Shown: positions 1 through 13,855 of the stretch, in pieces
Position numbering within the stretch: position 1 is the stretch's first letter
Layout of the letters: every line of letters starts with the position of its first letter
Assembly: GCA_038025085.1 (NCBI GenBank)
Contig: CM076146.1
Location: forward strand, 23,540,001 to 23,604,000
DNA length: 64,000 bases
Origin: Tetragonia tetragonoides
Taxonomy: Eukaryota; Streptophyta; Magnoliopsida; Caryophyllales; Aizoaceae
Direction of reading: 5' to 3'
Notes under the pieces: generated by a model
What the model saw: only the letters and a program-made list of their open reading frames with translations
What the model was told of the DNA's origin: nothing
Database searches by the model: none
Made by a program: the position numbers and the translations under genes

Positions 1-783
1 ACCTAGGATATTTACAAGTACAAACAAGCTTCAACTCAAGCTTTTGAATGTATTTACGCGTTTTTAAAGCTCATACGAGTAGGGTGAAAGAGATTTGAGT
101 TCTTTTGTGTTGTATAGTAAGAGAAAGCATCCAAATACTTTGTTTGCATTCATTTGAGTGTGAAACTATACCTAGGATGTTTACAAGTACAAACAAGCTT
201 CAACTCAAGCTTTTGAATGAATTTACGCGTTTTAAAAGCTCATACGAGTAAGGTGAAAGAGATTTGAGTTCTTTTGTGTTGTATATTAAGAGAAAGCATC
301 CAAATACTTTGTTTCCATTCATTTAAGTGTGAAACTACACCTAGGATATTTACAAGTACAAACAAGCTTCAACTCAAGCTTTTGAATACATTTACGCGTT
401 TTAAAAGCTCATGCGAGTAGGGTGAAAGAGATTTGAGTTCTTTTGTGTTGTATATTAAGAGAAAGCATCCAAATACTTTGTTTGCATTCATTTGAATGTG
501 TGAAACTACACCTAGGATGTTTACAAGTACAAACAAGCTTCAACTCAAGCTTTTGAATGAATTTACGCGTTTTAACAGCTGTTACGACTAGGGTGATAGA
601 AATTGAGTTCTTTTGTGTTGTATATTAGGAGAAAATATCCAAATACTTTGTTTGCATTCATTTGAGTGTGAAATAACACCAGGGTTGTTTACAAGTACAA
701 ACAAGCTTCAACTCAAGCTTTTGAATGTATTTACGCGTTTTAAAAGCTCATACGAGTAGGGTGAAAGAGATTTGAGTTCTTTT

Positions 784-3700
784 GTGTAGTATATTAAGAG
801 AAAGCATCCAAATACTTTGTTTGCATTCATTTGAGTGTGAAACTACACCGAGGATGTTTACAAGTACAAACAAGCTTCAACTCAAGCTTTTGATTGTATT
901 TACGCGTTTTAAAAGCTCATACGAGTAGGGTGAAAGAGATTTGAGTTCTTTTGTGTTGTATAGTAAGAGAAAGCATCCAAATACTTTGTTTGCATTCATT
1001 TGAGTGTGAAACTACACCGAGGATGTTTACAAGTACAAACAAGCTTCAACTCAAGCTTTTGAATGTATTTACGCGTTTTAAAAGCTCATACGAGTAGGGT
1101 GAAAGAGATTTGAGTTCTTTTGTGTTGTATATTAAGAGAAAGCATTCAAATACTTTGTTTGCATTCATTTGAGTGTGAAACTACACCGAGGATGTTTACA
1201 AGTATAAACAAGCTTCAACTCAAGCTGTTGAATGAATTTACGCGATTGAAAAGCTCATACGAGTAGGGTGAAAGAGATTTGATTTCTTTTGTGTTGTATA
1301 TTAAGAGAAAGCACCCAAATGTTTTGTTTGCATTCTTTTGAGTATGAAACTACACCAAGAATGTGTTAAATTACAAACAAGCTTCAACTCAAGCTTTTGA
1401 ATGCATTTACGCGTTTTAAAAGCTCATACGAGTAGGGTGAAAGAGATTTGAGTTCTTTTGTGTAGTATATTAAGAGAAAGCATCCAAATACTTTGTTTGC
1501 ATTCATTTGAGTGTGAAACTACACCGAGGATGTTTACAAGTACAAACAAGCTTCAACTCAAGCTTTTGATTGTATTTACGCGTTTTAAAAGCTCATACGA
1601 GTAGGGTGAAAGAGATTTGAGTTCTTTTGTGTTGTATAGTAAGAGAAAGCATCCAAATACTTTGTTTGCATTCATTTGAGTGTGAAACTACACCGAGGAT
1701 GTTTACAAGTACAAACAAGCTTCAACTCAAGCTTTTGAATGTATTTACGCGTTTTAAAAGCTCATACGAGTAGGGTGAAAGAGATTTGAGTTCTTTTGTG
1801 TTGTATATTAAGAGAAAGCATTCAAATACTTTGTTTGCATTCATTTGAATGTAGAACTACACCTAGGATGTTTACAAGTATATACAAGCTTCAACTCAAG
1901 CTGTTGAATGAATTTACGCGATTTAACAGCTCTTACGACTAGGGTGATAGAAATTGAGTTCTTTTGTGTTGTATATTAAGAGAAAGCATCCAAATACTTT
2001 TTTTCCATTCATTTAAGTGTGAAACTACACCGAGAATGTTTACAGTTACAAACAAGTTTCAACTCAAGCTTTTGAATGCGTTTACGTGTTTTAAAAGCTC
2101 ATACGAGTAGGGTGAAAGAGATTTGAGTTCTTTTGTGTTGTATATTAAGAGAAAGCATTCAAATACTTTGTTTGCATTCATTTGAGTGTGAAACTACACC
2201 TAGGATGTTTACAAGTATATACAAGCTTCAACTTAAGCTGTTGAATGAATTTACGCGATTTAACAGCTCTTACGACTAGGGTGATAGATATTGAGTTCTT
2301 TTGTGTTGTATATTAAGAGAAAGCATCCAAATACTTTTTTTCCATTCATTTAAGTGTGAAACTACACCGAGAATGTTTACAGTTACAAACAAGCTTCAAC
2401 TCAAGCTTTTGAATGCGTTTACGCGTTTTAAAAGCTCATACGAGTAGGGTGAAAGAGATTTGAGTTATTTTTTGTTGTATATTAAGAGAAAGCATCCAAA
2501 TACTTTTTTTCCATTCATTTAAGTGTGAAACTACACCGAGAATGTTTACAGTTACAAACAAGCTTCAACTCAAGCTTTTGAATGCGTTTACGCGTTTTAA
2601 AAGCTCATACGAGTAGGGTGAAAGAGATTTGAGTTATTTTTTGTTGTATATTAAGAGAAAGCATCCAAATACTTTTTTTCCATTCATTTGAGTGTGAAAC
2701 TATACCGAGGATGTTTACAGTTACAAACAAGCTTCAACTCAAGCTTTTGAATGCATTTACGCGTTTTAAAAGCTCATACGAGTAGGGTGAAAGAGATTTG
2801 AGTTCTTTTGCGTAGTATATTAAGAGAAAGCATCCAAATACTTTGTTTGCATTCATTTGAGTGTGAAACTACACCGAGGATGTTTACAAGTACAAACAAG
2901 CTTCAACTCAAGCTTTTGATTGTATTTACGCGTTTTAAAAGCTCATACGAGTAGGGTGAAAGAGATTTGAGTTCTTTTGTGTTGTATAGTAAGAGAAAGC
3001 ATCCAAATACTTTGTTTGCATTCATTTGAGTGTGAAACTACACCGAGGATGTTTACAAGTACAAACAAGCTTCAACTCAAGCTTTTGAATGTATTTACGC
3101 GTTTTAAAAGCTCATACGAGTAGGGTGAAAGAGATTTGAGTTCTTTTGTGTTGTATATTAAGAGAAAGCATTCAAATAATTTGTTTGCATTCATTTGAGT
3201 GTGAAACTACACCGAGGATGTTTACAAGTATAAACAAGCTTCAACTCAAGCTGTTGAATGAATTTACGCGATTGAAAAGCTCATACGAGTAGGGTGAAAG
3301 AGATTTGATTTCTTTTGTGTTGTATATTAAGAGAAACCACCCAAATGTTTTGTTTGCATTCTTTTGAGTATGAAACTACACCGAGAATGTGTTAAATTAC
3401 AAACAAGCTTCAACTCAAGCCTTTGAATGCATTTACGCGTTTTAAAAGCTCATACGAGTAGGGTGAAAGAGATTTGAGTTCTTTTGTGTAGTATATTAAG
3501 AGAAAGCATTCAAATACTTTGTTTGCATTCATTTGAGTGTGAAACTACACCGAGGATGTTTACAAGTACAAACAAGCTTCAACTCAAGCTTTTGATTGTA
3601 TTTACGCGTTTTAAAAGCTCATACGAGTAGGGTGAAAGAGATTTGAGTTCTTTTGTGTTGTATAGTAAGAGAAAGCATCCAAATACTTTTTTTGCATTCA

Positions 3701-4837
3701 TTTGAGTGTGAAACTACACCGAGGATGTTTACAAGTACAAACAAGCTTCAACTCAAGCTTTTGAATGTATTTACGCGTTTTAAAAGCTCATACGAGTAGG
3801 GTGAAAGAGATTTGAGTTCTTTTGTGTTGTATATTAAGAGAAAGCATTCAAATAATTTGTTTGCATTCATTTGAGTGTGAAACTACACCGAGGATGTTTA
3901 CAAGTATAAACAAGCTTCAACTCAAGCTGTTGAATGAATTTACGCGATTGAAAAGCTCATACGAGTAGGGTGAAAGAGATTTGATTTCTTTTGTGTTGTA
4001 TATTAAGAGAAAGCACCCAAATGTTTTGTTTGCATTCTTTTGAGTATGAAACTACACCAAGAATGTGTTAAATTACAAACAAGCTTCAACTCAAGCTTTT
4101 GAATGCATTTACGCGTTTTAAAAGCTCATACGAGTAGGGTGAAAGAGATTTGAGTTCTTTTGTGTAGTATATTAAGAGAAAGCATCCAAATACTTTGTTT
4201 GTATTCATTTGAGTGTGAAACTACACCGAGGATGTTTACAAGTACAAACAAGCTTCAACTCAAGCTTTTGATTGTATTTACGCGTTTTAAAAGCTCATAC
4301 GAGTAGGGTGAAAGAGATTTGAGTTCTTTTGTGTTGTATAGTAAGATAAAGCATCCAAATACTTTGTTTGCATTCATTTGAGTGTGAAACTACACCGAGG
4401 ATGTTTACAAGTACAAACAAGCTTCAACTCAAGCTTTTGAATGTATTTACGCGTTTTAAAAGCTCATACGAGTAGGGTGAAAGAGATTTGAGTTCTTTTG
4501 TGTTGTATATTAAGAGAAAGCATTCAAATACTTTGTTTGCATTCATTTGAGTGTGAAACTACACCTAGGATGTTTACAGTTACAAACAAGCTTCAACACA
4601 TGCTTTTGAATTCATTTACGCGTTTTAAAAGCTCATACGAGTAGGGTGAAAGAGATTTGAGTTCTTTTGTGTTGTATATTAAGAGAAAGCATTCAAATAC
4701 TTTGTTTGCATTCATTTGAGTGTGAAACTACACCGAGAATGTTTACAGTTACAAACAAGCTTCAACTCAAGCTTTTGAATGCATGTACGCGTTTTAAAAG
4801 CTCATACGAGTAGGGTGAAAGAGATTTGAGTTCTTTT
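784..4837 (+). repeat. 4-monomer HOR family (676 bp)
   Basis: A marker variant, gtgtagtatatt (gcgtagtatatt once), occurs at about 784, 1460, 2810, 3486 and 4162, at spacings of 676, 1350, 676 and 676 bp. Each unit holds four ordered monomers: the gtagtat copy, a ttgattgtattt copy with gtatagtaag, a plain copy, and a gctgttgaatgaa/cacccaaatgttttg copy leading into the gtgttaaattac variant. Between about 1830 and 2740 the pattern is interrupted by class-B and tactttttttcc monomers. Boundaries are hand-read and approximate. Confidence 0.75.
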
Positions 4838-7800
4838 CTGTTGTATATTAAGAGAAAGCACCCAAATGTTTTGTTTGCATTCTTTTGAGTATGAAACTAC
4901 ACCAAGAATGTGTTAAATTACAAACAAGCTTCAACTCAAGCTTTTGAATGCATTTACGCGTTTTAAAAGCTCATACGAGTAGGGTGAAAAAGATTTGAGT
5001 TCTTTTGTGTTGTATATTAAGAGAAAGCATCCAAATACTTTGTTTGCATTCATTTGAGTGTGAAACTACACCTAGGATTTTTACAAGTACAAACAAGCTT
5101 CAACTCAAGCTTTTAATTGTATTTACGCGTTTTAAAAGCTCATACGAGTAGGGTGAAAGAGATTTGAGTTCTTTTGTGTTGTATATTAAGAGAAAGCATC
5201 CAAATACTTTGTTTCCATTCATTTAAGTGTGATACTACACCTAGGATGTTTACAAGTACAAACAAGCTTCAACTCAAGCTTTTAATTGTATTTACGCGTT
5301 TAAAAAGCTCATATGAGTAGGGTGAAAGAGAATTGAGTTCTTTTGTGTTGTATAGTAAGAAAAAGCATACAAATACTTTGTTTCTATTAATTTCAGTGTG
5401 AAACTACACCGAGGATGTTTTCAACTACAAACAAGCTTCAACTCAAGCTTTTGAATGTATTTACGCGTTTTAAAAGCTCATACGAGTAGGGTGAAAGAGA
5501 TTTGAGTTCTTTTCTGTTGTATATTAAGAGAAAGCACCCAAATGTTTTGTTTGCATTCTTTTGAGTATGAAACTACACCAAGAATGTGTTAAATTACAAA
5601 CAAGCTTCAACTCAAGCTCTTGAATGCATTTACGCGTTTTAAAAGCTCATACGAGTAGGGTGAAAGAGATTTGAGTTCTTTTGTGTTGTATATTAAGACA
5701 AAGCATCCAAATACTTTGTTTGCATTCATTTGAGTGTGAAACTACACCTAGGATGTTTACAAGTACAAACAAGCTTCAACTCAAGCTGTTGAATGAATTT
5801 ATGCGATTTAAAAGCTCATACGACTAGGGTGAAAGAGATTTGAGTTCTTTTGTGTTGTATATTAAGAGAAAGCATCCAAATACTTTGTTTGCATTCATTT
5901 GAGTGTGAAACTACACCGAGAATGATTACAGTTTCAAACAAGCTTCAACTCAAGCTTTTGAATGCATTTACGCGTTTTAAAAGCTCATACGAGTAGGGTC
6001 AAAGAGATTTGAGTTCTTTTGTGTTGTATATTAAGAGAAAGCATTCAAATAATTTGTTTGCATTCATTTGAGTGTGAAACTACACCGAGGATGTTTACAA
6101 GTATAAACAAGCTTCAACTCAAGCTGTTGAATGAATTTACGCGATTGAAAAGCTCATACGAGTAGGGTGAAAGAGATTTGATTTCTTTTGTGTTGTATAT
6201 TAAGAGAAAGCACCCAAATGTTTTGTTTGCATTCTTTTGAGTATGAAACTACACCAAGAATGTGTTAAATTACAAACAAGCTTCAACTCAAGCTTTTGAA
6301 TGCATTTACGCGTTTTAAAAGCTCATACGAGTAGGGTGAAAGAGATTTGAGTTCTTTTGTGTAGTATATTAAGAGAAAGCATCCAAATACTTTGTTTGCA
6401 TTCATTTGAGTGTGAAACTACACCGAGGATGTTTACAAGTACAAACAAGCTTCAACTCAAGCTTTTGATTGTATTTACGCGTTTTAAAAGCTCATACGAG
6501 TTGGGTGAAAGAGATTTGAGTTCTTTTGTGTTGTATAGTAAGAGAAAGCATCCAAATACTTTGTTTGCATTCATTTGAGTGTGAAACTACACCGAGGATG
6601 TTTACAAGTACAAACAAGCTTCAACTCAAGCTTTTGAATGTATTTACGCGTTTTAAAAGCTCATACGAGTAGGGTGAAAGAGATTTGAGTTCTTTTGTGT
6701 TGTATATTAAGAGAAAGCATTCAAATACTTTGTTTGCATTCATTTGAGTGTGAAACTACACCTAGGATGTTTACAGTTACAAACAAGCTTCAACTCATGC
6801 TTTTGAATTCATTTACGCGTTTTAAAAGCTCATACGAGTAGGGTGAAAGAGATTTGAGTTCTTTTGTGTTGTATATTAAGAGAAAGCATTCAAATACTTT
6901 GTTTGCATTCATTTGAGTGTGAAACTACACCGAGAATGTTTACAGTTACAAACAAGCTTCAACTCATGCTTTTGAATGCATGTACGCGTTTTAAAAGCTC
7001 ATACGAGTAGGGTGAAAGAGATTTGAGTTCTTTTCTGTTGTATATTAAGAGAAAGCACCCAAATGTTTTGTTTGCATTCTTTTGAGTATGAAACTACACC
7101 AAGAATGTGTTAAATTACAAACAAGCTTCAACTCAAGCTTTTGAATGCATTTACGCGTTTTAAAAGCTCATACGAGTAGGGTGAAAAAGATTTGAGTTCT
7201 TTTGTGTTGTATATTAAGAGAAAGCATCCAAATACTTTGTTTGCATTCATTTGAGTGTGAAACTACACCTAGGATTTTTACAAGTACAAACAAGCTTCAA
7301 CTCAAGCTTTTAATTGTATTTACGCGTTTTAAAAGCTCAAACGAGTAGGGTGAAAGAGATTTGAGTTCTTTTGTGTTGTATATTAAGAGAAAGCATCCAA
7401 ATACTTTGTTTCCATTCATTTAAGTGTGATACTACACCTAGGATGTTTACAAGTACAAACAAGCTTCAACTCAAGCTTTTAATTGTATTTACGCGTTTAA
7501 AAAGCTCATATGAGTAGGGTGAAAGAGAATTGAGTTCTTTTGTGTTGTATAGTAAGAGAAAGCATACAAATACTTTGTTTCCATTAATTTCAGTGTGAAA
7601 CTACACCGAGGATGTTTACAACTACAAACAAGCTTCAACTCAAGCTTTTGAATGTATTTACGCGTTTTAAAAGCTCATACGAGTAGGGTGAAAGAGATTT
7701 GAGTTCTTTTCTCTTGTATATTAAGAGAAAGCACCCAAATGTTTTGTTTGCATTCTTTTGAGTATGAAACTACACCAAGAATGTGTTAAATTACAAACAA

Positions 7801-8196
7801 GCTTCAACTCAAGCTCTTGAATGCATTTACGCGTTTTAAAAGCTCATACGAGTAGGGTGAAAGAGATTTGAGTTCTATTGTGTTGTATATTAAGACAAAG
7901 CATCCAAATACTTTGTTTGCATTCATTTGAGTGTGAAACTACACCTAGGATGTTTACAAGTACAAACAAGCTTCAACTCAAGCTGTTGAATGAATTTATG
8001 CGATTTAAAAGCTCATACGACTAGGGTGAAAGAGATTTGAGTTCTTTTGTGTTGTATATTAAGAGAAAGCATCCAAATACTTTGTTTGCATTCATTTGAG
8101 TGTGAAACTACACCGAGAATGATTACAGTTTCAAACAAGCTTCAACTCAAGCTTTTGAATGCATTTACGCGTTTTAAAAGCTCATACGAGTAGGGT
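3803..8196 (+). repeat. Tandem duplication of a 13-monomer block (2,197 bp x 2)
   Basis: Two adjacent near-identical blocks, about 3803-5999 and 6000-8196. Shared rare variants fall exactly 2,197 bp apart: attcaaataatttg at 3847/6044, gtgttaaattac at 4063/6260 and 4908/7105, gaatgattacagtttc near 5920/8117, and the unusual gggtcaaagag near 5999/8196. 2,197 equals 13 x 169, so by length this unit carries no net 1-bp-short monomers. The unit includes part of the neighbouring 4-mer HOR, so it is a later event layered on the older one. Confidence 0.85.
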
Positions 8197-9063
8197 CAAA
8201 GAGATTTGAGTTCTTTTGTGTTGTATATTAAGAGAAAGAATCCAATACTTTGTTTCCATTCATTTAAGTGTGAAACTATACCTAGGATGTTTACAAGTAC
8301 AAACAAGCTTCAACTCAAGCTTTTGGATGTATTTACGCGTTTTAAAAGCTCATACGAGTAGGGTGAAAGAGATTTGATTTCTTTTGTGTTGTATATTAAG
8401 AGAAAGCACCCAAATGTTTTGTTTGCATTCTTTTGAGTATGAAACTACACCTAGAATGTGTTAAATTACAAACAAGCTTCAACTGAAGCTTTTGAATGCA
8501 TTTACGCGTTTTAAAAGCTCATACGAGTAGGGTGAAAGAGATTTGAGTTCTTTTGTGTTGTATATTAAGAGAAAGCATCGAAATACTTTGTTTGCATTCA
8601 TTTGAGTGTGAAACTACACCGAGGATGTTTACAAGTACAAACAAGCTTCAACTCAAGCTTTTGAATGTATTTACGCATTTTAAAAGCTCATACGAGTTGG
8701 GTGAAAGAGATTTGAGTTCTTTTGTGTTGTATATTAAGAGAAAGGACTCAAATACTTTGTTTGCATTCATTTGAGTGTGAAACTACACCAAGGATGTTTA
8801 CAAGTATAAACAAGCTTCAACTCAAGCTGTTGAATGAATTTACGCGAATTAAAAGCTCATACGACTAGGGTGAAAGTGATTTGAGTTCTTTTGTGTTGTA
8901 TATTAAGAGAAAGCATCCAAATACTTTGTTTGCATTCATTTGAGTGTGAAACTACACCGAGAATGATTACAGTTTCAAACAAGCTTCAACTCAAGGTTTT
9001 GAATGCATTTACGCGTTTTAAAAGCTCATACGAGTAGGGTGAAAGAGATTTGAGTTCTTTTGT

Positions 9064-12000
9064 GTTGTATATTAAGAGAAAGCATACAAATACTTTGTTT
9101 GCATTCATTTGAGTGTGAAACTACACCTTGGATGTTTACAAGTACAAACAACATTCAACTCAAGCTTTTGAATGTATTTACGCGTTTTAAAAGCTCATAC
9201 AAGTAGGGTGAAAGAGATTTGACTTCTTTTGTGTTGTATATTAAGAGAAAGCATCCAATTACTTTTTCTCCATTCGTTTAAGTGTGAAACTACACCTAGG
9301 ATGTTTACAAGTACAAAGAAGCTTCAACTCAAGCTTTTGAATACATTTACGCGTTTTAAAAGCTCATGCGAGTAGGGTGAAAGAGATTTGAGTTCTTTTG
9401 TGTTGTATATTAAGAGAAAGCATCCAAATACTTTGTTTGCATTCATTTGAGTGTGAAACTACACCGAGGATGTTTACAAGTACAAACAAGCTTCAACTCA
9501 AGCTTTTGAATGTATTTACGCGTTTTAAAAGCTCATACGAGTAGGGTGAAAGAGATTTGAGTTCTTTTGTGTTGTATATTAAGAGAAAGCATTCAAATAC
9601 TTTGTTTCCATTCATTTGAGTGTGAAACTACACCTAGGATGTTTACAAGTACAAACAAGCTTCAACTTAAGCTTTTGAATGTATTTACGCGTTTTAAAAG
9701 CTCATACGAGTAGGGTGAAAGAGATTTGAGTTCTTTTGTGTAGTATATTAAGAGAAAGCATCCAAATACTTTTTTTTCATTCATTTGAGTGTGAAACTAT
9801 ACCTAGGATGTTTACAAGTACAAACAAGCTTCAACTCAAGCTTTTGAATGAATTTACGTGTTTTAACAGCTCTTACGACTAGGGTGATAGAAATTGACTT
9901 CTTTTGTGTTGTATATTAAGAGAAAGCTTCCAAATACTTTTTTTGCATTCATTTGTGTGTGAAACTACACCAGGGTTGTTTACAAGTACAAACAAGCTTC
10001 AACTCAAGCTTTTGAATGCATTTACTCGTTTTAAAAGCTCATACGAGTAGGGTGAAAGAGATTTGATTTCTTTTGTGTTGTATATTAAGAGAAAGCACCC
10101 AAATGTTTTGTTTGCATTCTTTTGAGTATGAAACTACACCTAGGATGTTTACAAGTACAAACAAGCTTCAACTCAAGCTTTTGATTGTATTTACGCGTTT
10201 TAAAAGCTCATACGAGTAGGGTGAAAGAGATTTGAGTTCTTTTGTGTTGTATATGAAGAGAAAGCATACAAATACTTTGTTTGCATTCATTTAAGTGTGA
10301 AACTACACCTTGGATGTTTACAAGTACAAACAACATTCAACTCAAGCTTTTGAATGTATTTACGCGTTTTAAAAGCTCATACAAGTAGGGTGAAAGAGAT
10401 TTGACTTCTTTTGTGTTGTATATTAAGAGAAAGCATCCAATTACTTTTTCTCCATTCGTTTAAGTGTGAAACTACACCTAGGATGTTTACAAGTACAAAC
10501 AAGCTTCAACTCAAGCTTTTGAATACATTTACGCGTTTTAAAAGCTCATGCGAGTAGGGTGAAAGAGATTTGAGTTCTTTTGTGTTGTATATTAAGAGAA
10601 AGCATCCAAATACTTTGTTTGCATTCATTTGAGTGTGAAACTACACCGAGGATGTTTACAAGTACAAACAAGCTTCAACTCAAGCTTTTGAATGTATTTA
10701 CGAGTTTTAAAAGCTCATACGAGTAGGGTGAAAGAGATTTGAGTTCTTTTGTGTTGTATATTAAGAGAAAGCATTCAAATACTTTGTTTCCATTCATTTG
10801 AGTGTGAAACTACACCTAGGATGTTTACAAGTACAAACAAGCTTCAACTTAAGCTTTTGAATGTATTTACGCGTTTTAAAAGCTCATACGAGTAGGGTGA
10901 AAGAGATTTGAGTTCTTTTGTGTAGTATATTAAGAGAAAGCATCCAAATACTTTTTTTTCATTCATTTGAGTGTGAAACTATACCTAGGATGTTTACAAG
11001 TACAAACAAGCTTCAACTCAAGCTTTTGAATGAATTTACGTGTTTTAACAGCTCTTACGACTAGGGTGATAGAAATTGACTTCTTTTGTGTTGTATATTA
11101 AGAGAAAGCTTCCAAATACTTTTTTTGCATTCATTTGTGTGTGAAACTACACCAGGGTTGTTTACAAGTACAAACAAGCTTCAACTCAAGCTTTTGAATG
11201 CATTTACTCGTTTTAAAAGCTCATACGAGTAGGGTGAAAGAGATTTGATTTCTTTTGTGTTGTATATTAAGAGAAAGCACCCAAATGTTTTGTTTGCATT
11301 CTTTTGAGTATGAAACTACACCTAGGATGTTTATAAGTACAAACAAGCTTCAACTCAAGCTTTTGATTGTATTTACGCGTTTTAAAAGCTCATACGAGTA
11401 GGGTGAAAGAGATTTGAGTTCTTTTGTGTTGTATATTAAGAGAAAGCATACAAATACTTTGTTTGCATTCATTTGAGTGTGAAACTACACCTTGGATGTT
11501 TACAAGTACAAACAACATTCAACTCAAGCTTTTGAATGTATTTACGCGTTTTAAAAGCTCATACAAGTAGGGTGAAAGAGATTTGACTTCTTTTGTGTTG
11601 TATATTAGGAGAAAGCATCCAATTACTTTTTCTCCATTCGTTTAAGTGTGAAACTACACCTAGGATGTTTACAAGTACAAACAAGCTTCAACTCAAGCTT
11701 TTGAATACATTTACGCGTTTTAAAAGCTCATGCGAGTAGGGTGAAAGAGATTTGAGTTCTTTTGTGTTGTATATTAAGAGAAAGCATCCAAATACTTTGT
11801 TTGCATTCATTTGAGTGTGAAACTACACCGAGGATGTTTACAAGTACAAACAAGCTTCAACTCAAGCTTTTGAATGTATTTACGCGTTTTAAAAGCTCAT
11901 ACGAGTAGGGTGAAAGAGATTTGAGTTCTTTTGTGTTGTATATTAAGAGAAAGCATTCAAATACTTTGTTTCCATTCATTTGAGTGTGAAACTACACCTA

Positions 12001-12609
12001 GGATGTTTACAAGTACAAACAAGCTTCAACTTAAGCTTTTGAATGTATTTACGCGTTTTAAAAGCTCATACGAGTAGGGTGAAAGAGATTTGAGTTCTTT
12101 TGTGTAGTATATTAAGAGAAAGCATCCAAATACTTTTTTTTCATTCATTTGAGTGTGAAACTATACCTAGGATGTTTACAAGTACAAACAAGCTTCAACT
12201 CAAGCTTTTGAATGAATTTACGTGTTTTAACAGCTCTTACGACTAGGGTGATAGAAATTGACTTCTTTTGTGTTGTATATTAAGAGAAAGCTTCCAAATA
12301 CTTTTTTTGCATTCTTTTGTGTGTGAAACTACACCAGGGTTGTTTACAAGTACAAACAAGCTTCAACTCAAGCTTTTGAATGCATTTACTCGTTTTAAAA
12401 GCTCATACGAGTAGGGTGAAAGAGATTTGATTTCTTTTGTGTTGTATATTAAGAGAAAGCACCCAAATGTTTTGTTTGCATTCTTTTGAGTATGAAACTA
12501 CACCTAGGATGTTTACAAGTACAAACAAGCTTCAACTCAAGCTTTTGATTGTATTTACGCGTTTTAAAAGCTCATACGAGTAGGGTGAAAGAGATTTGAG
12601 TTCTTTTGT
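9064..12609 (+). repeat. 7-monomer HOR (1,182 bp), three copies
   Basis: Three consecutive copies at about 9064-10245, 10246-11427 and 11428-12609. The marker gacttcttttgtgttg followed by ccaattactttttctcc occurs at 9221, 10403 and 11585, exactly 1,182 bp apart. Other shared variants are caacattcaactc, tgcgagtaggg, tactttttttt and the aaagcttccaaatac class-B monomer. 1,182 is 7 x 169 minus 1, matching the single 168-bp class-B monomer in each unit. The copies differ by only a few substitutions, so amplification is recent relative to the surroundings. Confidence 0.88.
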
Positions 12610-13855
12610 GTTGTATATTAAGAGAAAGCATCCAAATACTTTTTTTGCATTCATTTGTGTGTGAAACTACACCTTGGATGTTTACAAGTACAAACAAGCT
12701 TCAACTCAAGCTTTTGAATGTATTTACGCGTTTTAAAAGCTCATACGAGTAGGGTGAAAGAGATTTGAGTTCTTTTGTGTCGTATAGTAAAAGAAAGCAT
12801 CCAAATACTTTGTTTGCATTCATTTGAGTGTGAAACTACACCTAGGATGTTTAGAAGTACAAACAAGCTTCAACTCAAGCTTTTGATTGTAGTTACGCGT
12901 TTTAAAAGCTCATACGAGTAGGGTGAAAGAGATTTGAGTTCTTTTGTGTTGTATATTAAGAGAAAGCATCCAAATACTTTGTTTCCATTCATTTGAGTGT
13001 GAAACTACACCTAGGATGTTTTCAAGTACAAACAAGCTTCAACTCAAGCTTTTGAATGTATTTACGCGTTTAAAAAGCTCATACGAGTAGGGTGAAAGAG
13101 ATTTGAGTTCTTTTGTGTTGTATAGTAAGAGAAAGCATCCAAATACTTTGTTTCCATTCATTTTAGTGTGAAACTACACCGACGATGTTTACAAGTACAA
13201 ACAAGCTTCAACTCAAGCTTTTGAATGTATTTACGCGTTTTAAAAGCTCATACGAGTAGCGTGAAAGAGATTTGAGTTCTTTTGTGTTGTATAGTAAGAG
13301 AAAGCATCAAAATACGTTTTTTGCATTCATTTGAGTGTGAAACTATACCTAGGATGTTTACAAGTAAAAACAAGCTTCAACTCAAGCTTTTGAATGTATT
13401 TACGCGTTTTAAAAGCTCATACGCGTAGGGTGAAAGAGATTTGATTTCTTTTGTGTTGTATATTAAGAGAAAGCACCCAAATGTTTTGTTTGCATTCTTT
13501 TCAGTATGAAACTACACCAAGAATTTGTTAAATTACAAACAAGCTTCACCTCAAGCTTTTGAATGCATTTACGCGTTTTAAAAGCTCATACGAGTTGGGT
13601 GAAAGAGATTTGAGTTCTTTTGTGTTGTATATTAAGAGAAAGCATCCAAATACTTTGTTTCCATTCATTTAAGTAAAACTACACCTAGGATGTTTACAAG
13701 TACAAACAAGCTTCAACTCAAGATTTTGAATGTATTTACGCGTTTTAAAAGCTCATACGAGTAGGGTGAAAGAGATTTGAGTTCTTTTGTGTTGTATAGT
13801 AAGAGAAAGCATCCAAATACTTTGTTTGCATTCATTTGAGTGTGAAACTACACCT

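Noticed and set aside
6357..6578. 73-codon open frame in satellite, with similar frames at 8553, 15971, 16309, 19655 and 22166
   Set aside because: These are readings of the repeat. They begin at non-ATG codons in a tandem array, end where the monomer frame shifts (169 is not a multiple of 3), and recur with every similar monomer pair.
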